From Quercus robur (Eukaryota > Streptophyta > Magnoliopsida > Fagales > Fagaceae), in contig NC_065536.1 of NCBI RefSeq assembly GCF_932294415.1, positions 16,241,974-16,305,973 on the forward strand: a DNA stretch of 64,000 nucleotides, in the 5' to 3' direction. Shown here one piece after another: positions 11,980 to 24,490 of this stretch. The notes under the pieces are model-generated. The model was given only the letters and a program-made list of their open reading frames with translations, made no database searches and had not been told where the DNA came from. The stretch's first letter is position 1, and each line of letters opens with the position of its first letter. A program made the position numbers and the translations under genes.

Positions 11980-12985
11980 TGTTAGGACATATGTGATACA
12001 CTTGTTAAGAGCATATGTCATTATTTTATGTAATTGGCTAATCCTTTGACAAAACGCACTTTACTTGTATTTGAGTAGATCTAGGATGTGTTTAATACTT
12101 CAAGAAACTATGTTTCAAGATCAAGTGTTAAAACCATGCAAGTCTGTCCAAGATTCAAGCTAAAAAGTGCAAGTTCATTAAAGCTCGACAGCTAGTTATC
12201 TATCGAGCTTGAAGAGTTGTTCCAGCCCCGTGGCTTGACAGCTGCTCGACAGATGGCTATCTATTGAGGTTTATGAAAAACAGAATTTCAATTCTGTTTT
12301 GACTCTAATATATGATTATGTGTTTGAGTTTTCTTTTCTCACAACCCTAGACATATAAAAGGATTATTTTAAGAGCCGTAAAAGGTGACACAAGTTGCAC
12401 AAGTGTTGAGCAAAGTTTGTTCAAGCAAATTGTAACCGAAGACAGAATTTGCCCTAGTTCATCGTTTTTGTGAAGAAGTTGTTGTGTTTGTGCACTGTAT
12501 GGTTTTGTGATCAAGCATCTTCTTAATCTTCATCGTTGGGATGAACTGAAGAATTTTGCAGCCAACAACCTTCTCTAGTTGGTGATTGAAGTCGTGTACT
12601 GGGATCTGCGTAATTGGTTAGTCACGTATTGGGAGCCGTGCATCAAAAGAAGAGATTGTCACTACAGAACAAGTCCAATTAGGTATTGGGGTAAGGGTTC
12701 AACTGTAGGTTGGTATAAGGTACTGAGATTCCTTGTAACTGCTTGTTGTGATAATATTGAATTTTCGGGAGTGGTGACCTTAAAATCACCCGGTGGGGTT
12801 TTTGCCGTCTTGGTTTTCCCCATTCGTGAACAAATCACTGTGTCAATTTATTTTCCGTTGTACTTAGTTTAATCAGTGATTTGTTTGTGCTACCACACAT
12901 TTGCATGTTAATTTGATTAATTAATAAACTTGACTAATTAATCAATTAATTCATCACAAGGGGTCCATTCGTTTTTGGCCTATCA
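11980..12985 (+). repeat. C-family LTR in inverted (plus) orientation
   Basis: It starts TGTTAGGACAT directly after the purine tract and ends GGCCTATCA, 1,006 bp. It is the reverse orientation of the LTR at 10,015-11,335 without the MITE. The U3 carries CTCGACAGCTAG and TATCGAGC palindromes at 12,183-12,272 and a TATAAAAGG box near 12,354. What follows is the gag of element E, not a primer site, so the element it belonged to is incomplete. Confidence 0.75.
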
Positions 12986-14664
12986 CCTCACTCCGGGATC
13001 ACCTTCTTAACTTTTTGATTGCTTAGCAGTCCAACTCCTTTTGTCATTTCTTGGTCCTCTTAACCTTTGCGCACTTGCATTCTTTAATGCTTTAAGCTTA
13101 TGACAATTAGGTCTGGTGTGTCCTTGAAGTCTACAATGATGGTAGAAATGTTTTGTTCTCAGACCTCTTTGTGATTTTGGAAGTGATTTTCCTTTTGCTT
13201 TAGGTTTGACCACTGATTGGTTATGAGGCTTTATCAAAACCCGTTGGTCTGTCACAATCCTCTTCTTCTCTGCCTTTACTTTCTTAGCTGTAGTGATAGC
13301 CACCATTAGTTCCTTAGCTTTCGTAAACTTCATATCCTTGGATATATTAGCACTTGAACTGCTCTCTCCGATGTATCCCAATCCACTTTTGTTGGATAAA
13401 GGTTTTTGATGAGCAAGCACTTCATCAAGCTTCTTGGAGGAAACCCGCTCTACTTTAGCATTAGCTTGAATCACCTCAAGCTCAAGAAATTTGATCTTTG
13501 AATATGCTTAAGTTAACTCTCCGTTCAATGTCTCAACTTCACACTTAGTCTCCTTGTATCACACCAAAAGACTTTTATAATCTTGCTCTGCTCTCTTCAT
13601 TTTCTTAATGGCTGCTTTAGCCATTTTTGCATATTCACCAGTCTTCTCAAGGAGGGAATTGTAGGTTTCTTGCAATCCCACTGTTCTTTCATCTTCCTTA
13701 TCATCGGATTCCTCGACTATCCCTATTGACTCCACGTCAGTGTGCTCACCAATCTCTTCCACTAACACACTCAAATCATCCGAAGATTGTACGGGAGCAA
13801 TGGTCATAAATGCGGAGTAGTTTCCTTCTCTATCACAGCTTTCTTCCGAGTTTGAATTAAAGGAGTCTAAGTCACTAAGAGTAGTAGCATACACTTTACC
13901 CTTCCCTCTCAGATAGTTGGGACACTCTTTCTTGAGATGTCCATGACCGTTGCATTCATAGCACATGATTCCTTGAGAGGATTGAGACTCCTTCCCATCT
14001 TTCTTCTTGAAATCCTTTTTCTCCTTCTAGGAATTTTGGAATTTTCCCTTCTCAACAAACTTTCCATTCTTTTTGAACTTCAAGAACTTTCGGAAGTTCT
14101 TAACAAGATATGCCACACCTTTTTAGACCTCATCCTCATCCGATGACTCTTAAGCTTCCACTCTCTCATTGATTTTCTTTAGAGCAAGAGATTTGCTCTT
14201 CCTTTGTGATGGTAGAGATAGCTCATAGGTTTGAAGTGAGCCAACTAGTTCTTGAACTTTGATCTCATCAAGGTCCTTGCTCTCTTCAATGGCAGTAACT
14301 TTTGCACGGAAGCTTTCCAGTAATGATCTTAGAATTTTTCTCACAATTTTGGAGTCCTCCATCTTTTCTCCCAAGTTAAACTTCTCAATTACCACCTCAT
14401 TCAGCTTCTCGTAAAATGAGTTGAATGACTCGTCTTCACTCATCTTCAGCTCTTCGAAGCGTGTGGTAAGCATTTGCAGCTTGGTGTCCTTCACCTTTTT
14501 GGTTCCCTCATAAGTTGTTTCCAAAATTTACCACACCTTCTTGGCGATTGTAACATGAGAAACCCTGTGAAACTCATCAAGGGAAACACCACAGAAAATA
14601 GCATTTAAAGCCTTGCTATTAGCGTTAGCTACCACGAGGGCTGCCTTATCACATTCGGATTTAT
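12986..14664 (-). pseudogene. gag fragment, probably of element E
   Basis: Minus-strand pieces align well with the gag of element D: UBN2 core (14,150-14,524), coiled coil, first zinc knuckle near 13,960 (MCYECNGHGHLKKECPN, intact) and second knuckle near 13,110-13,150 (first Cys replaced by Tyr). At least four breaks separate the pieces. The N-terminus is cut off at about codon 52 where the tandem unit begins. The residue equivalent to Trp54 is TGT (Cys) at 14,652-14,654. Orientation and order fit the missing gag of element E. Confidence 0.7.
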
Positions 14665-15825
14665 ATTTATGGGTATTGTATATATAATGATTAGATATTA
14701 ATGGGACCAAAAATTATAAAGGTGGCCTATAATAATTAACCTCCTATATCAATGAAACATAAAGCGTCTTCACAAAATTTTTATACATAAGAACATGTAG
14801 CCCGTATTTCTTAAGGTGCTTGAATGACAAAGTTTCCAAAATCTAGCTAATAAAGAGAGATTAATTTAATGAGTCCGTTTGGTAAGAAAGGTGAAAAAAT
14901 AAGGATGAAAAGTGAAAAAAGGATGACAGGTGAGAGGATTGAAACTTTGTAGCTTTCTCTTATATTTGTTTAATTGAGATGATAAAAAAGTGGATCCAAA
15001 ACAGATGATAAAATAAAATTAAAAAAAGAATGAGAGCGAGAACGGTGAAAACATATAAAAACAATAAAGAGGAAAAGACAAAAAGTTAGATGAGCACAAA
15101 AATAATAGAGGAAAAAGAAACTTAGAACCAATTGAAAAAAAAAAAAAAAAAAACTTGCTTGTAGGTGGGGAATGCCAATTTTATCAAAATCACACATTCC
15201 TCTTTTTACTTTCATTTTCTAGCTATTGGATTTTGGGAGATCAAGTTTTGGTGGTCTCGGAGATAAAATAGTCAGGCCCCCCCATTTTTCTCTCCCCTAT
15301 ACCCTTCCAACCAAACACCCCTCCCACCCATCTTCTCTCCTATTTTCCACTTCTCTTTTTTCCATCCTCTCAAAAATCATCCCAACCAAAATACCATAAT
15401 TGATTATCGAGGTTAGCTCAATCACAGTGCACTTAGTTAATGGTATAAGGCCACCAAATCGGGAAAAAAAAAATATATATATATATATATACACACTATT
15501 ATTAGTGAATCTTAGTATGTTTTTTAATTTGTACACAAGCAGGAAAGAATCCTAGTGTTTTAAATTTGTCTGAACTTTGAGATTATAATTATTTCATGAT
15601 TACAAAACCTGCATTAAATCCAAGGAAAATTGTTACATACTCCTGAAGCACGGAGAAATGGTGCTCTCCCTTCTCACATTCATGGTAGACCCAACAATGC
15701 ATTTAATTAGTGGATCTTATCATAAATATGAAAGGAGGGAGTTCCATTCTTTGTACTCTGAGTGTACCTAAGAATTACTCCAAATCCTGAATAATTTTTA
15801 ATTACCTCTAGTATAATTTTTAATT

Positions 15826-16036
15826 TTTCATGAGGCACCTATACAACTATTTAGAAATAATAAGGGGTTGTGTAGCAATGCCACTGGATTGAAAGCTTGC
15901 CCTTTTACAATTTGCCACAATCCTCTTGTTAAAAAGTGGAATAAAGTTATGACACTAAATTTCATCCTTTTGGGCATTGTCTTACTTATATTTATTATTG
16001 TTGGAATCACCATATATATTCGATCAAGAAAGAGGA
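15826..16036 (+). pseudogene. LRR receptor kinase fragment, copy 1
   Basis: About 210 bp match 62,445-62,655 of the intact-looking gene: the end of the LRR region (NATGLKACP), the juxtamembrane KKWNKVMTL and the membrane helix (ILLGIVLLIFIIVGITIYIRS). The match stops on both sides and no kinase domain follows. The downstream sequence turns into a degenerate ACACGAAC/ACACTAAC repeat. It is a gene fragment carried in the tandem unit. Confidence 0.8.
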
Positions 16037-17177
16037 TACACATGAACACGAACATCAACACTAACACGAATACGTATACAAATATAGGTATGATATGGTG
16101 ACACGAGCAATTTAAAAAAAATTATAACTTGATAAGGCATATAGGACATCGACATAGGTACGACACTAATACGACACAGGTATGGTACCCTAATAATTTC
16201 AAACTTTCAAGTACAAAATTGTACCTGTTTAAGAGGCAAATTGAATTCAATATGAATAAATAAAAATAACTAAAAACCATGTTTATTTATCACATTTTCT
16301 CTATCAATCCATTAGTTTTTGTCGAAAAGGTGACATTTTTCAGTTTTATTTAAAGAACATTTCAAAAATACAGTTTATCACAGGTTGCATCTTGTCGAGT
16401 TGGAAAATTGTAGCTCAATGCTAATGTTGCTATTGTTCACTACTGACCTCGAGGCCTAATACCACTTTGGTCTACTTATAAATATGGACTCGTGGCTAAT
16501 AGCCTGATACCATAGTTTCAAATCTCAATTAATGCGTGCAAGAATTAATTACCAAGAAAGAAGCAAGAAGATATTGTTTTATGTAAAGATAAGAAGTTCC
16601 TTAAGGCCTCATAATATGAATATCCATGAGATCTTAAGTATGAAACTTTTTACCATCATTTTGGGGCACTTTCAAGATATTCTTCCCTACAATAACTTGG
16701 TGCATGTGGGATGAAGGACTACATTAGAAATAGCAAATGCTAAAAAATGTCTGGATATCTTCATTTGTCCAAAAAGAGAAAAAAAAAAAAATTCTTTTGT
16801 TGTTATGAAATGTTATGATCATCTAACACAAATTCCCTTAGAAAATTTCTCCAAATTTCTTTTATATAGAACCTAATGGAGAATAATCACTCAATTATGA
16901 ATATAAAGGATATGTAATATAAACCTTAATTAGGATTTTCATGAATAATTAAAGAATAGTTGGATTTTCATGAATAATTAAGGAATGGTTTAAGAGCCCT
17001 AGTATACTACTATGATGGGCAAGCTAATCTAACCTAGCCTATATACACAAATGTCTTTAAGCATCTACGTACAACTAAGCTTACAGGTGTTAATTCAATA
17101 ATTGTACTTAGCTTATAAAATATGTAGATTTTAAATTACATGTTTATAAATAGATAAATAAATAAATACATAAATAA

Positions 17178-18274
17178 TGAATGTTCAAATAGTGTATAAA
17201 ACACCATGAACGTTTAGACCCCTAATTTACAAATTACCAATTCAAGCTTATTAACAAACAATATACGTGCGGAAAATGAACATAAGCTTATAACAGAATT
17301 GATAAAAAATCTAAACCAAATAAAATCACATCCATAGTAGAAATTAAATGCTAAAGATTAAGGGAAGAGAGATGCAAACACAAGGACAACACAACGATGT
17401 GTTATCGAAGAGGAAACCGAAACCCTCGGCGTAAAACCTCTCCGCCACCCTCCAAGCGGTAAATAATCCACTAAAGAATGAAGTTGGGATACATGAACAG
17501 CAGAAGACCCTCCAAGCCTAATTTACCCAGTGTACCTAAGCCCCCCAAGCTTCTTGCTCCAATGAGGTTACGCCGAACCTTTGTCTTCTTTAGCTTACTG
17601 GATTCCGTTATAACCCATAGCATCAACCAATATCAATTGGTCTCTTCCTAACTGCTTCCCAAGCACCAAATAGACTTCTCAATGATATGGGTATGGTGAG
17701 AAAAGGTTTTGGCTAATGTACCTCTCAAGGATGTAACAATGGAGAGGGTGAGAGCTGGGAATTTGAAGAGTCACTATGTAAAAATTGTGGATGAGTCAAT
17801 CTTGTTTTCTCTAGGGTTTCTCTCTCAAAATTCTCTCTGGAAGCTCTCAATATTTCGTGGGTATAAGGGGTATTTATTCTGAAGTGAGAAAGGAATGCGA
17901 AGAGTTAGTTTTTCCATAACAGAGTGGACTGGCGACTTGGCCTCACGACTTGATTGAGTCGTAAGTCCAAGCCACGAGCTAACCGAATGGCCAATCTGGA
18001 ATTTTTGTCCTATAGTGCTACAACTGGCACGACGGTTTAGCTTCTTTGCATGCTTCACTCGTGTGCATCTTCTGGCGGCTTGCAAGTCGCGAGCCACCCT
18101 TGAGATCTAGCTGCGAGTCCCTGTTTCACTGCATAGTCTTGAGCATTTCTTCACTCTCTCACACACTACCCTTACATGATTCCCACCTAAACATAGGGTT
18201 ACTAATTGCTAAATTACAAGCAAATTTGGCACAAAATACAGCCAACAAGATGGTTGATAAAATTCAATCGTACA
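17178..18274 (-). mobile_element. Solo LTR A3 (family A)
   Basis: It runs from TGAATGTTC to CGTACA and has AATAA on both sides (17,173-17,177 and 18,275-18,279). Unit 2 of the array reads straight through this place (about 30,960), giving an empty site. It is close to A1 in sequence and orientation. It carries degenerate TCGCGA-type clusters near 17,930-18,110. Confidence 0.85.
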
Positions 18275-20112
18275 AATAATTATAGACAAACACACACAAG
18301 AGCATTAGCATTAGCATTGGGGATGTAAAACACCTCCAAATAACTATTTTAGATCCACACATTCCTTAAAACCACAATTATCTGGGTGGCTATTGCTAAA
18401 AAATTAGGAACTATGAAAAGTTGGTTCTTAAATATAAGAATTACTGTAGCTTGATGGTAAAACTAAAATATCATATTTTATTGTTGGGTAGAAGAGAGAG
18501 ATGGGAGAGAAATATATTTTTTAATGTTATTTGATTGTGTAGTTTATATTATTTTGTTGGGTTGTATGTAAAAATAAGAAATAAGATGTTGGGTGTACTG
18601 TAAACTAAGTTGGTAAAATAGATAAAATATATTTCTAAAGTGTAAAATAGGTACTTTTTTAGAAACTTGGATGAAAATGCTCAAGCTAAGTAAAAAATTG
18701 TTTAAACTGATTCGTATAAGAATTGAAGCAAGTAACGCTCAATTTTAGGCAAATTGGGGATCCTGTTAACCTTGTTTTAATAAGTAATTTATATGTTATC
18801 AATTTTAATAAAATAATGCCTGTTCCTCCTAAATCTTTGACAAGTTGATGTAATCAAACAAGCTAACAAATTGATTGCTATCTAGAATCATATAGGATTT
18901 GGACCCAAACTATGCCACATTGCATTTTGTAATCATGGTATCTAAACCAATTGAAAGCCTAAATAAATAAATACAAACAAACATAATTATATATATATAT
19001 ATATATATATACAAACACACAAAGCTACTATAAGTAGAGTATAAGACAGTTTAAACTGTTCAGTATAATAATTGAGCTAGGTAACGTTCAATCTTAGGCA
19101 AATTGGGGTCCTGTTAACCTTAATTGTTTTAATAAGTAACTTAAATGTTATCAATTTTAATAAAATAATGCCACATGGTAACAGTGAGCCCTTAGTTCCT
19201 CCAAAATCTTTGACAAGTTGATGCAATCAAACAAGTTAACAAGTTGATTGATATCCAAAATTAGATAGGATTTGGAATTTGGACCCAAACAAGATAACAT
19301 TGCCTTAGTAATCATGGTAGCCAAAGCAATTGAAAGCCTAATTTATTGTCTGCTACTTGCCAAGTGTGCCAAAAGAAAGAAAGTTGACATTAATCATATA
19401 GACCAAGACACTATTGTTTGCCAAAATTGTAATGTGGCAGAGTGTAAGTCTATGTATAAATGATTGGAAAACTCTTATAGTTTGTCACATTAGTAATCTG
19501 AAAAAAAAAAAAATGTGAAATAGTTTTTAGAACCACTCTTGCAAACAACCTATCCCTACCTACCTACCCTGTGTCCAGTTTTCCAGTTATCGCCACCATA
19601 CAATTATAAATACATTTTGCACATAAACGAAGAAAAGTTGTGTGAAAAGAAGAGGGGGCCGGTCAAAAAAAAAAAAATGAGAAAAGAAGGGGGGAAAAGT
19701 GAATTATTATTGGATACTTTTTAAACATTGAATGACTAGTCTTCTTGGCTTCTAATGAAATTGCATTATCTAAAACGTGAATCGGACTACAAGCAGTATG
19801 GTAGTTAGTGACAGAAGGAGAGACACTGATTAAAGCAATGGTTGTGACTTGTGAGTCTTCTCTAACTAATCATACGTGAGAAAATAAGAACAAAAGCTTT
19901 CAAAATAATTGGTGCCTTTTTGACAATCACATGTAGTCTGTGTTTGGTAGTGTGGAAACTGAATAGGGAGATGATGAAAAAATGGAAAAAGGAAATGAAG
20001 AGGATAGTGATAACTGTGAAATATGAGAGAAAAGAAAAGAGGTGATTGGAATTTTTCATCAAGACCTATCATTTTTTAATCGAAATTAAAAAAAAAAAAA
20101 AGAGTAGAAAAA

Positions 20113-20948
20113 TGTACATTTTTAGACCTCTTAAAATCACAATCAGATTAACCTAGTTAATTAGCCAAGTGATTACTTTGTCAAGTTATGCAGATCTAGG
20201 TTAACACACATATATCATATCAATGTAAAGTGTGGAAAATAAAGAACATAAAGATATGATGACCCAAGAAACCAAACTGGTAAAAATCTGGGGAGGATTT
20301 AACCTAGCTATCCTCGAGGTAAAACTGAATCCATTATGAAAGAATTGAAGTTTACACAATAGCGACTTAGACCACTAACATCCTACTGCTACCTCGAGTA
20401 AGAAACTTACTACCACGACCACGTGATAGCTCCGAGTCCACGGACTACTTCTTTCTTGGATTCCCAGCAAGTACAAGCACCCCCGCTTGTGTATCTTTAA
20501 GCTCTTAATGCAGCAACTGAATCGATCACCAAATTCTAGACATAATCTTGAAACTTGGAAACCCTAAGTATGTGTGAAGGCAACCACCTCTTGATCTCAC
20601 AAAAAATTCACACACACAGCATATGGAGCATCTCCAAAACGTGGCTAGGTTTTCTCTTTTATACTTAAGACAAAACATAAAACCCTACACGTCAAACAGG
20701 CTTGGGCTGAGTTGGAAATTTCTACAGAAAAAAAAATCTCACGACTTTCGATCGATCAAGTCTGATTCTCGATCGATCGAGCCAGACAAAATTGCACAAT
20801 AAATTCTACAGTAACTCGATTCCAACTTTACATAAAAAGCAAATACTTTGAGCAAGTCTAAACAAGACTAAAATGTTTTGATCATGGTTTGCCAACATTA
20901 CAAATTGAAGTTCTAATACATTTAAACCTAAAGTCTTAGAACCCAACA
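20113..20948 (-). mobile_element. Solo LTR B1 (family B)
   Basis: 836 bp from TGTACATTT to ACCCAACA, homologous to the LTRs of element B. Flanking AAAAA on both sides is consistent with a 5-bp duplication but low in complexity. The uninterrupted sequence is seen in unit 2 near 33,230. It carries TCGATCGATC palindromes at about 20,748-20,785 and a TATA box reading on the minus strand near 20,660. Confidence 0.8.
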
Positions 20949-21101
20949 AAAAATAATAACATTGAAAAGAAAATTTCAAATTTTTCCCTCAATCTTTCTA
21001 TCCTTTCACTTTTATACACTAAGGACTTAATAATAATTTACTTTCTGTCTATCTTCCAAACCAAACACGTGGTGGAAAGTATAAATCTTTCCTATATTCT
21101 G

Positions 21102-21939
21102 TGTTTGTTTTTAGATCCCTTAAAACACAACCAGATTAACCTAGTTATTTAGCCAAGTGATTAACTTAGGTAAATTATGCAAATCTAGGTTAACACATAT
21201 AAATCATATCATTGACAAGTGCGGAAAATAAAGAACACAATAATATGATAACCCAGGAAAACCAAACCGGTAAAAAAGCTGGGGAGGATTTAACCTAACT
21301 ATCCTCAAGGTAAAACTAAATCCACTATGAAAGAATTGAAGTTTACACAATAGCGACTTAGACCACTAACATCGTATTGCTACCTCGAGTAGGAAACTTA
21401 CTACCACGACCCCATGATAGCTCCAAGTCCATGGACTACTTCTTTCTTAGATTCCCAGCAAGTACAAGCACTCCCGCTTGTGTATCTTTAAGCTCTTGAA
21501 TCTACAACTGATTTGATCACCAAGTTCTTGACATAATCTTGAATCTTGGAAACCCTAAGTATGTGTGAAGGCAACCACCTCTTGATCTCACAGAAGATTC
21601 ACACACACAGCATAAAGAGCAACCTGAAAACGTGGTTAGGGTTTTCCCTTTTATACTTAAGACAAAACATAAAACCCTACACGTCAAACGGGCTTGGGTT
21701 GAGTTGGAAATTCTGTAGAAAAAACAATTTGCACGACTTTCGATCGATTGAGTCTAATTCTCGATCGATCGACCAGGCAGATTTACACAGTAAATCCTGC
21801 AACAACTCGATTTCAACTTTACATAAAAAGCATATACTTTGAGCAAGTCTAAACAAAACTAAAATGTTTTGATCATGGTTTGCCAACATTACAAAATGAA
21901 GTTCTAATACATTAGTTCCTAATTCCTTAAAACCTAATA
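21102..21939 (-). repeat. Element B left (3') LTR
   Basis: It runs from TGTTTGTTTTT to CCTAATA, 838 bp. TCGATCGATTGAG and TCGATCGATCGAC lie at about 21,740-21,775. A CTTTTATA box (TATAAAAG on the minus strand) follows about 85 bp further in the direction of transcription at 21,649-21,656. The last base pair of the LTR end is mutated (TA for CA). Confidence 0.85.
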
Positions 21940-22580
21940 AACTCCCCCTTTGGCAATCCGTGACAAAACACAAACTTAAACAAAATGCTCAAAGTTTACA
22001 AAAAACAGCCCATTACAAATATATTGCCCAACACAACAAATTCAACCTAACTACTATCTATCAATTGCAAGTGTAGACAGCAGTACGACTGAATCAACCT
22101 GTATATTTCCTGAAACATTCAACAAATGCATAAACGCATATGTGGAAAATACAAGTAAAACAAAAATAACTTCTTGATTTCACATAACACAAAATAAAGA
22201 CATATATCATGAATAACCTCATAAATATAAATTAATAAGCAATGTGAAACAAGAAACATTTACAAATCAATGTATCTCCCCCTATCATGGACAACCCAAT
22301 CAAAAAACAAAACTACATCATGAGCCAAAAAAGTAAATACATAATGAAGCACCTAGATACAATCTAATGGCCCCACAAGCTCTACTAAAACAAAAAATCT
22401 CCCCCTAACTACAAAAACCCTCTACAAATGTACTCCCCCTTTTTGTGACGGAATGCCAAAGAGCAATCATAATCCATCATCAAAAGGTGGCGGCGGAGGC
22501 GACCGTTGAAGATGCTCCAAATCCGCTCACAAAGCACGAAGCTTATGAAGCATGTCCACCAAAATTTGACCATGAGTTGC

Positions 22581-23564
22581 CTAAATGGTCATGACAGTCT
22601 CCAACATACGTCGAATGTCTGAATCATCCGAGGTAGAAGGTGGAGGAACAGCAGTAGCAGCAGGATCAACAAACTCCTCAGCCGTAGTATCACTTGTAGA
22701 AGAGGGAGGAGAAGAAGGTGCGACACCAGAAGTCTTTACCCTAGGGTGTTTAGAGCTTGCTGTCATCTGAGCAGCTCTCTGCCTAAGAAAAGTGGCACCT
22801 ATAGGAGCAATAATATAGACAGGCTCAGAAGTCGAAAACTCATCTAAACCTAGATGTAACAAAATCCAGTGAATAAAAATAGGGAAGAAAAGAGCATGAG
22901 CAATAGAACTACTCCTATGAACCTTAATCAAGGAACAAATAAAAAGATGAGAAAAACTCATAGGAGCATCAGAAACAAGGGCATACAAAAACGCACATCG
23001 CTTCAAAGGAATGGTGTGCAAATGAGAGATAGGCCAGATGGAATGACAAGAAATCAGAAAGAAAAGATAATGAGTCTCGATCAGCTCATGAGAGGTGATT
23101 CGAGTATCAGAACCCCACTGGATAAAAGTACCAGTAATAAATAACATAATGTCATCAAGGGGCGGAGACTCATTGTACGGGTAGACAGGATGTTGAACCA
23201 CTGGTACCCCAAGAGCAGCAGCCACTACTGAAGGAGTAATGGTGTACTCATCACCCCGTATCCAACTTCTCACAAGATTGTTGGAATCATAGGAGTGGAT
23301 AGAGAGGTTCGAATAGAACTCTCTAATCAAGGTAGCTGGAGGAGGATGATCAACATCCAACAGACGTAACCAGCCCCTACGCTCAAAGTTTCTCCTAATC
23401 TCACCATCTAGCTCATCTACTAGAACCTTTCTCTCAGCCCAAATGTTTCTCTTAAGGTTAAGCTTCTCATATGCTTCCTAGTTTTTCTCACTTAGGAACC
23501 TCTCACTATCAAAGGTGGGGGAAGAAGAAGAGGATTTCCTATTGGCTCTAGTCTTCTTAGACAT
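22581..23564 (-). pseudogene. ORF2 of element B (putative plant transposon protein type), one nonsense codon
   Basis: The minus-strand ATG at 23,564 lies five bases after an acceptor-like TTCCTTAG. The frame is 328 codons, broken only by TAG at codon 29 (23,478-23,480). The long remainder includes NLVRSWIRGDEYTITPSVV and AALGVPVV, the region by which the family is recognised, and a low-complexity Ser/Thr/Asp-rich C-terminus. I chose the upstream ATG because the intron ends there and the codons before the stop are clean. An internal start near 23,360 would bypass the stop. Function is unknown; the family often accompanies plant retroelements. No transposase catalytic triad can be pointed to. 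Confidence 0.6.
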
Positions 23565-23568
23565 GATG

Positions 23569-24177
23569 CTAAGGAAAGGACAAGACAAACAGAAAAGAAC
23601 CAAAAAAAAGAAACAAGAAAAACCAAGGGCAGACTACAAGTTAGCACAAAAACAATATAGAAAAATAACAATCTATATGATGCATGAACAGTATAAACAA
23701 ATGATGCATGCTCTAATGCAATGAGAATAAGTTCAATTTAACTTTAAAATCACAAAATTGGCTTGAGCATAGAGTTTACATCAAAAACCCCAAATTTTGA
23801 AAAAACCATTTTCACAAAACCTAACAAATTGATCAATTTACCATTACACAAGAGAGATAACACAATATAATGATCAAATGAATCAATCTAACAAGCCAAT
23901 TTCACAAAATTTAGCACAATTGAATAAAATCCCCAATTCGGGTAGTTTTAAGCCCTAGAAATTTCATTTTTTCACAACTCACCAAATTGATCAAATTAAA
24001 CCACAAGGATCATGTTTATATCATCCAATAACAAAAACCCAGTGATCAATTATGAAAGAAATAATCAAAAACACCAAAAACTCCAAATTTTCTTAGGTTC
24101 GAAAATTACCCTTAAATGGATGAAAAAATGCATGAGGAATGAAAATAAATGAAAAAGGAGGGGTATAAAGGTCTTAC
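23569..24177 (-). other. Predicted leader intron of element B
   Basis: Donor CACCG/GTAAGA at 24,177 and acceptor TTTCCTTAG at 23,569 on the minus strand, 609 bp. The intron is T-rich, as plant introns are. The ORF2 ATG follows within 6 bases. Same arrangement as in D and E. Confidence 0.45.
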
Positions 24178-24329
24178 CGGTGTATGAAGACAAAAACCTT
24201 GCAAAATAATCGGAGGAAAATGATAAAAAAAATTGATTGGAAGCCTTGATCGATCAAAGAGAGAGAGAAAAGAGTTTTTGAAAAAGTTTAAAAGTGACAG
24301 ATCATATGAAAACTCAAGGTTTTAAAAAA

Positions 24330-24490
24330 CTCTCTATACGATTTTCGATTGATCGAAAATTAGATTCGATCGATCGAAAATCACTTTCGATTGATCCAAC
24401 AGCGATCGAGTAGGTCAGGTTCAAACCAAAATTTTAATCGCATTTTCGATCAGTCGAAAAACAAGTTCAATCGATTGAAAATCTGGAAAA
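24330..24490 (-). promoter_or_regulatory. Internal TCGATCGA cluster of element B
   Basis: Five to six copies of TTCGATTGATCGAAAA-like words lie in 160 bp. They have the same core (TCGATCGA, TCGATTGATC) as the B-family LTR clusters and unlike the TCGCGA words of A, D and E. The cluster sits about 150 bp before the predicted donor. Pairing of LTR and internal motif within one family suggests common control. Confidence 0.5.

Noticed and set aside
15640..15790. MITE in unit 1 (and 29,430-29,580 in unit 2)
   Set aside because: The text resembles the MITE at 43,022 (GGTGCTCTCC...CTCACAT) but the terminal inverted repeats are too poor to set ends or a target duplication.
22581..23360. ORF2 as a true transposase
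   Set aside because: The family name mentions transposon, but no DDE, RNase-H-like or other catalytic motif can be pointed to; the context is a retroelement with retroviral-type ends.
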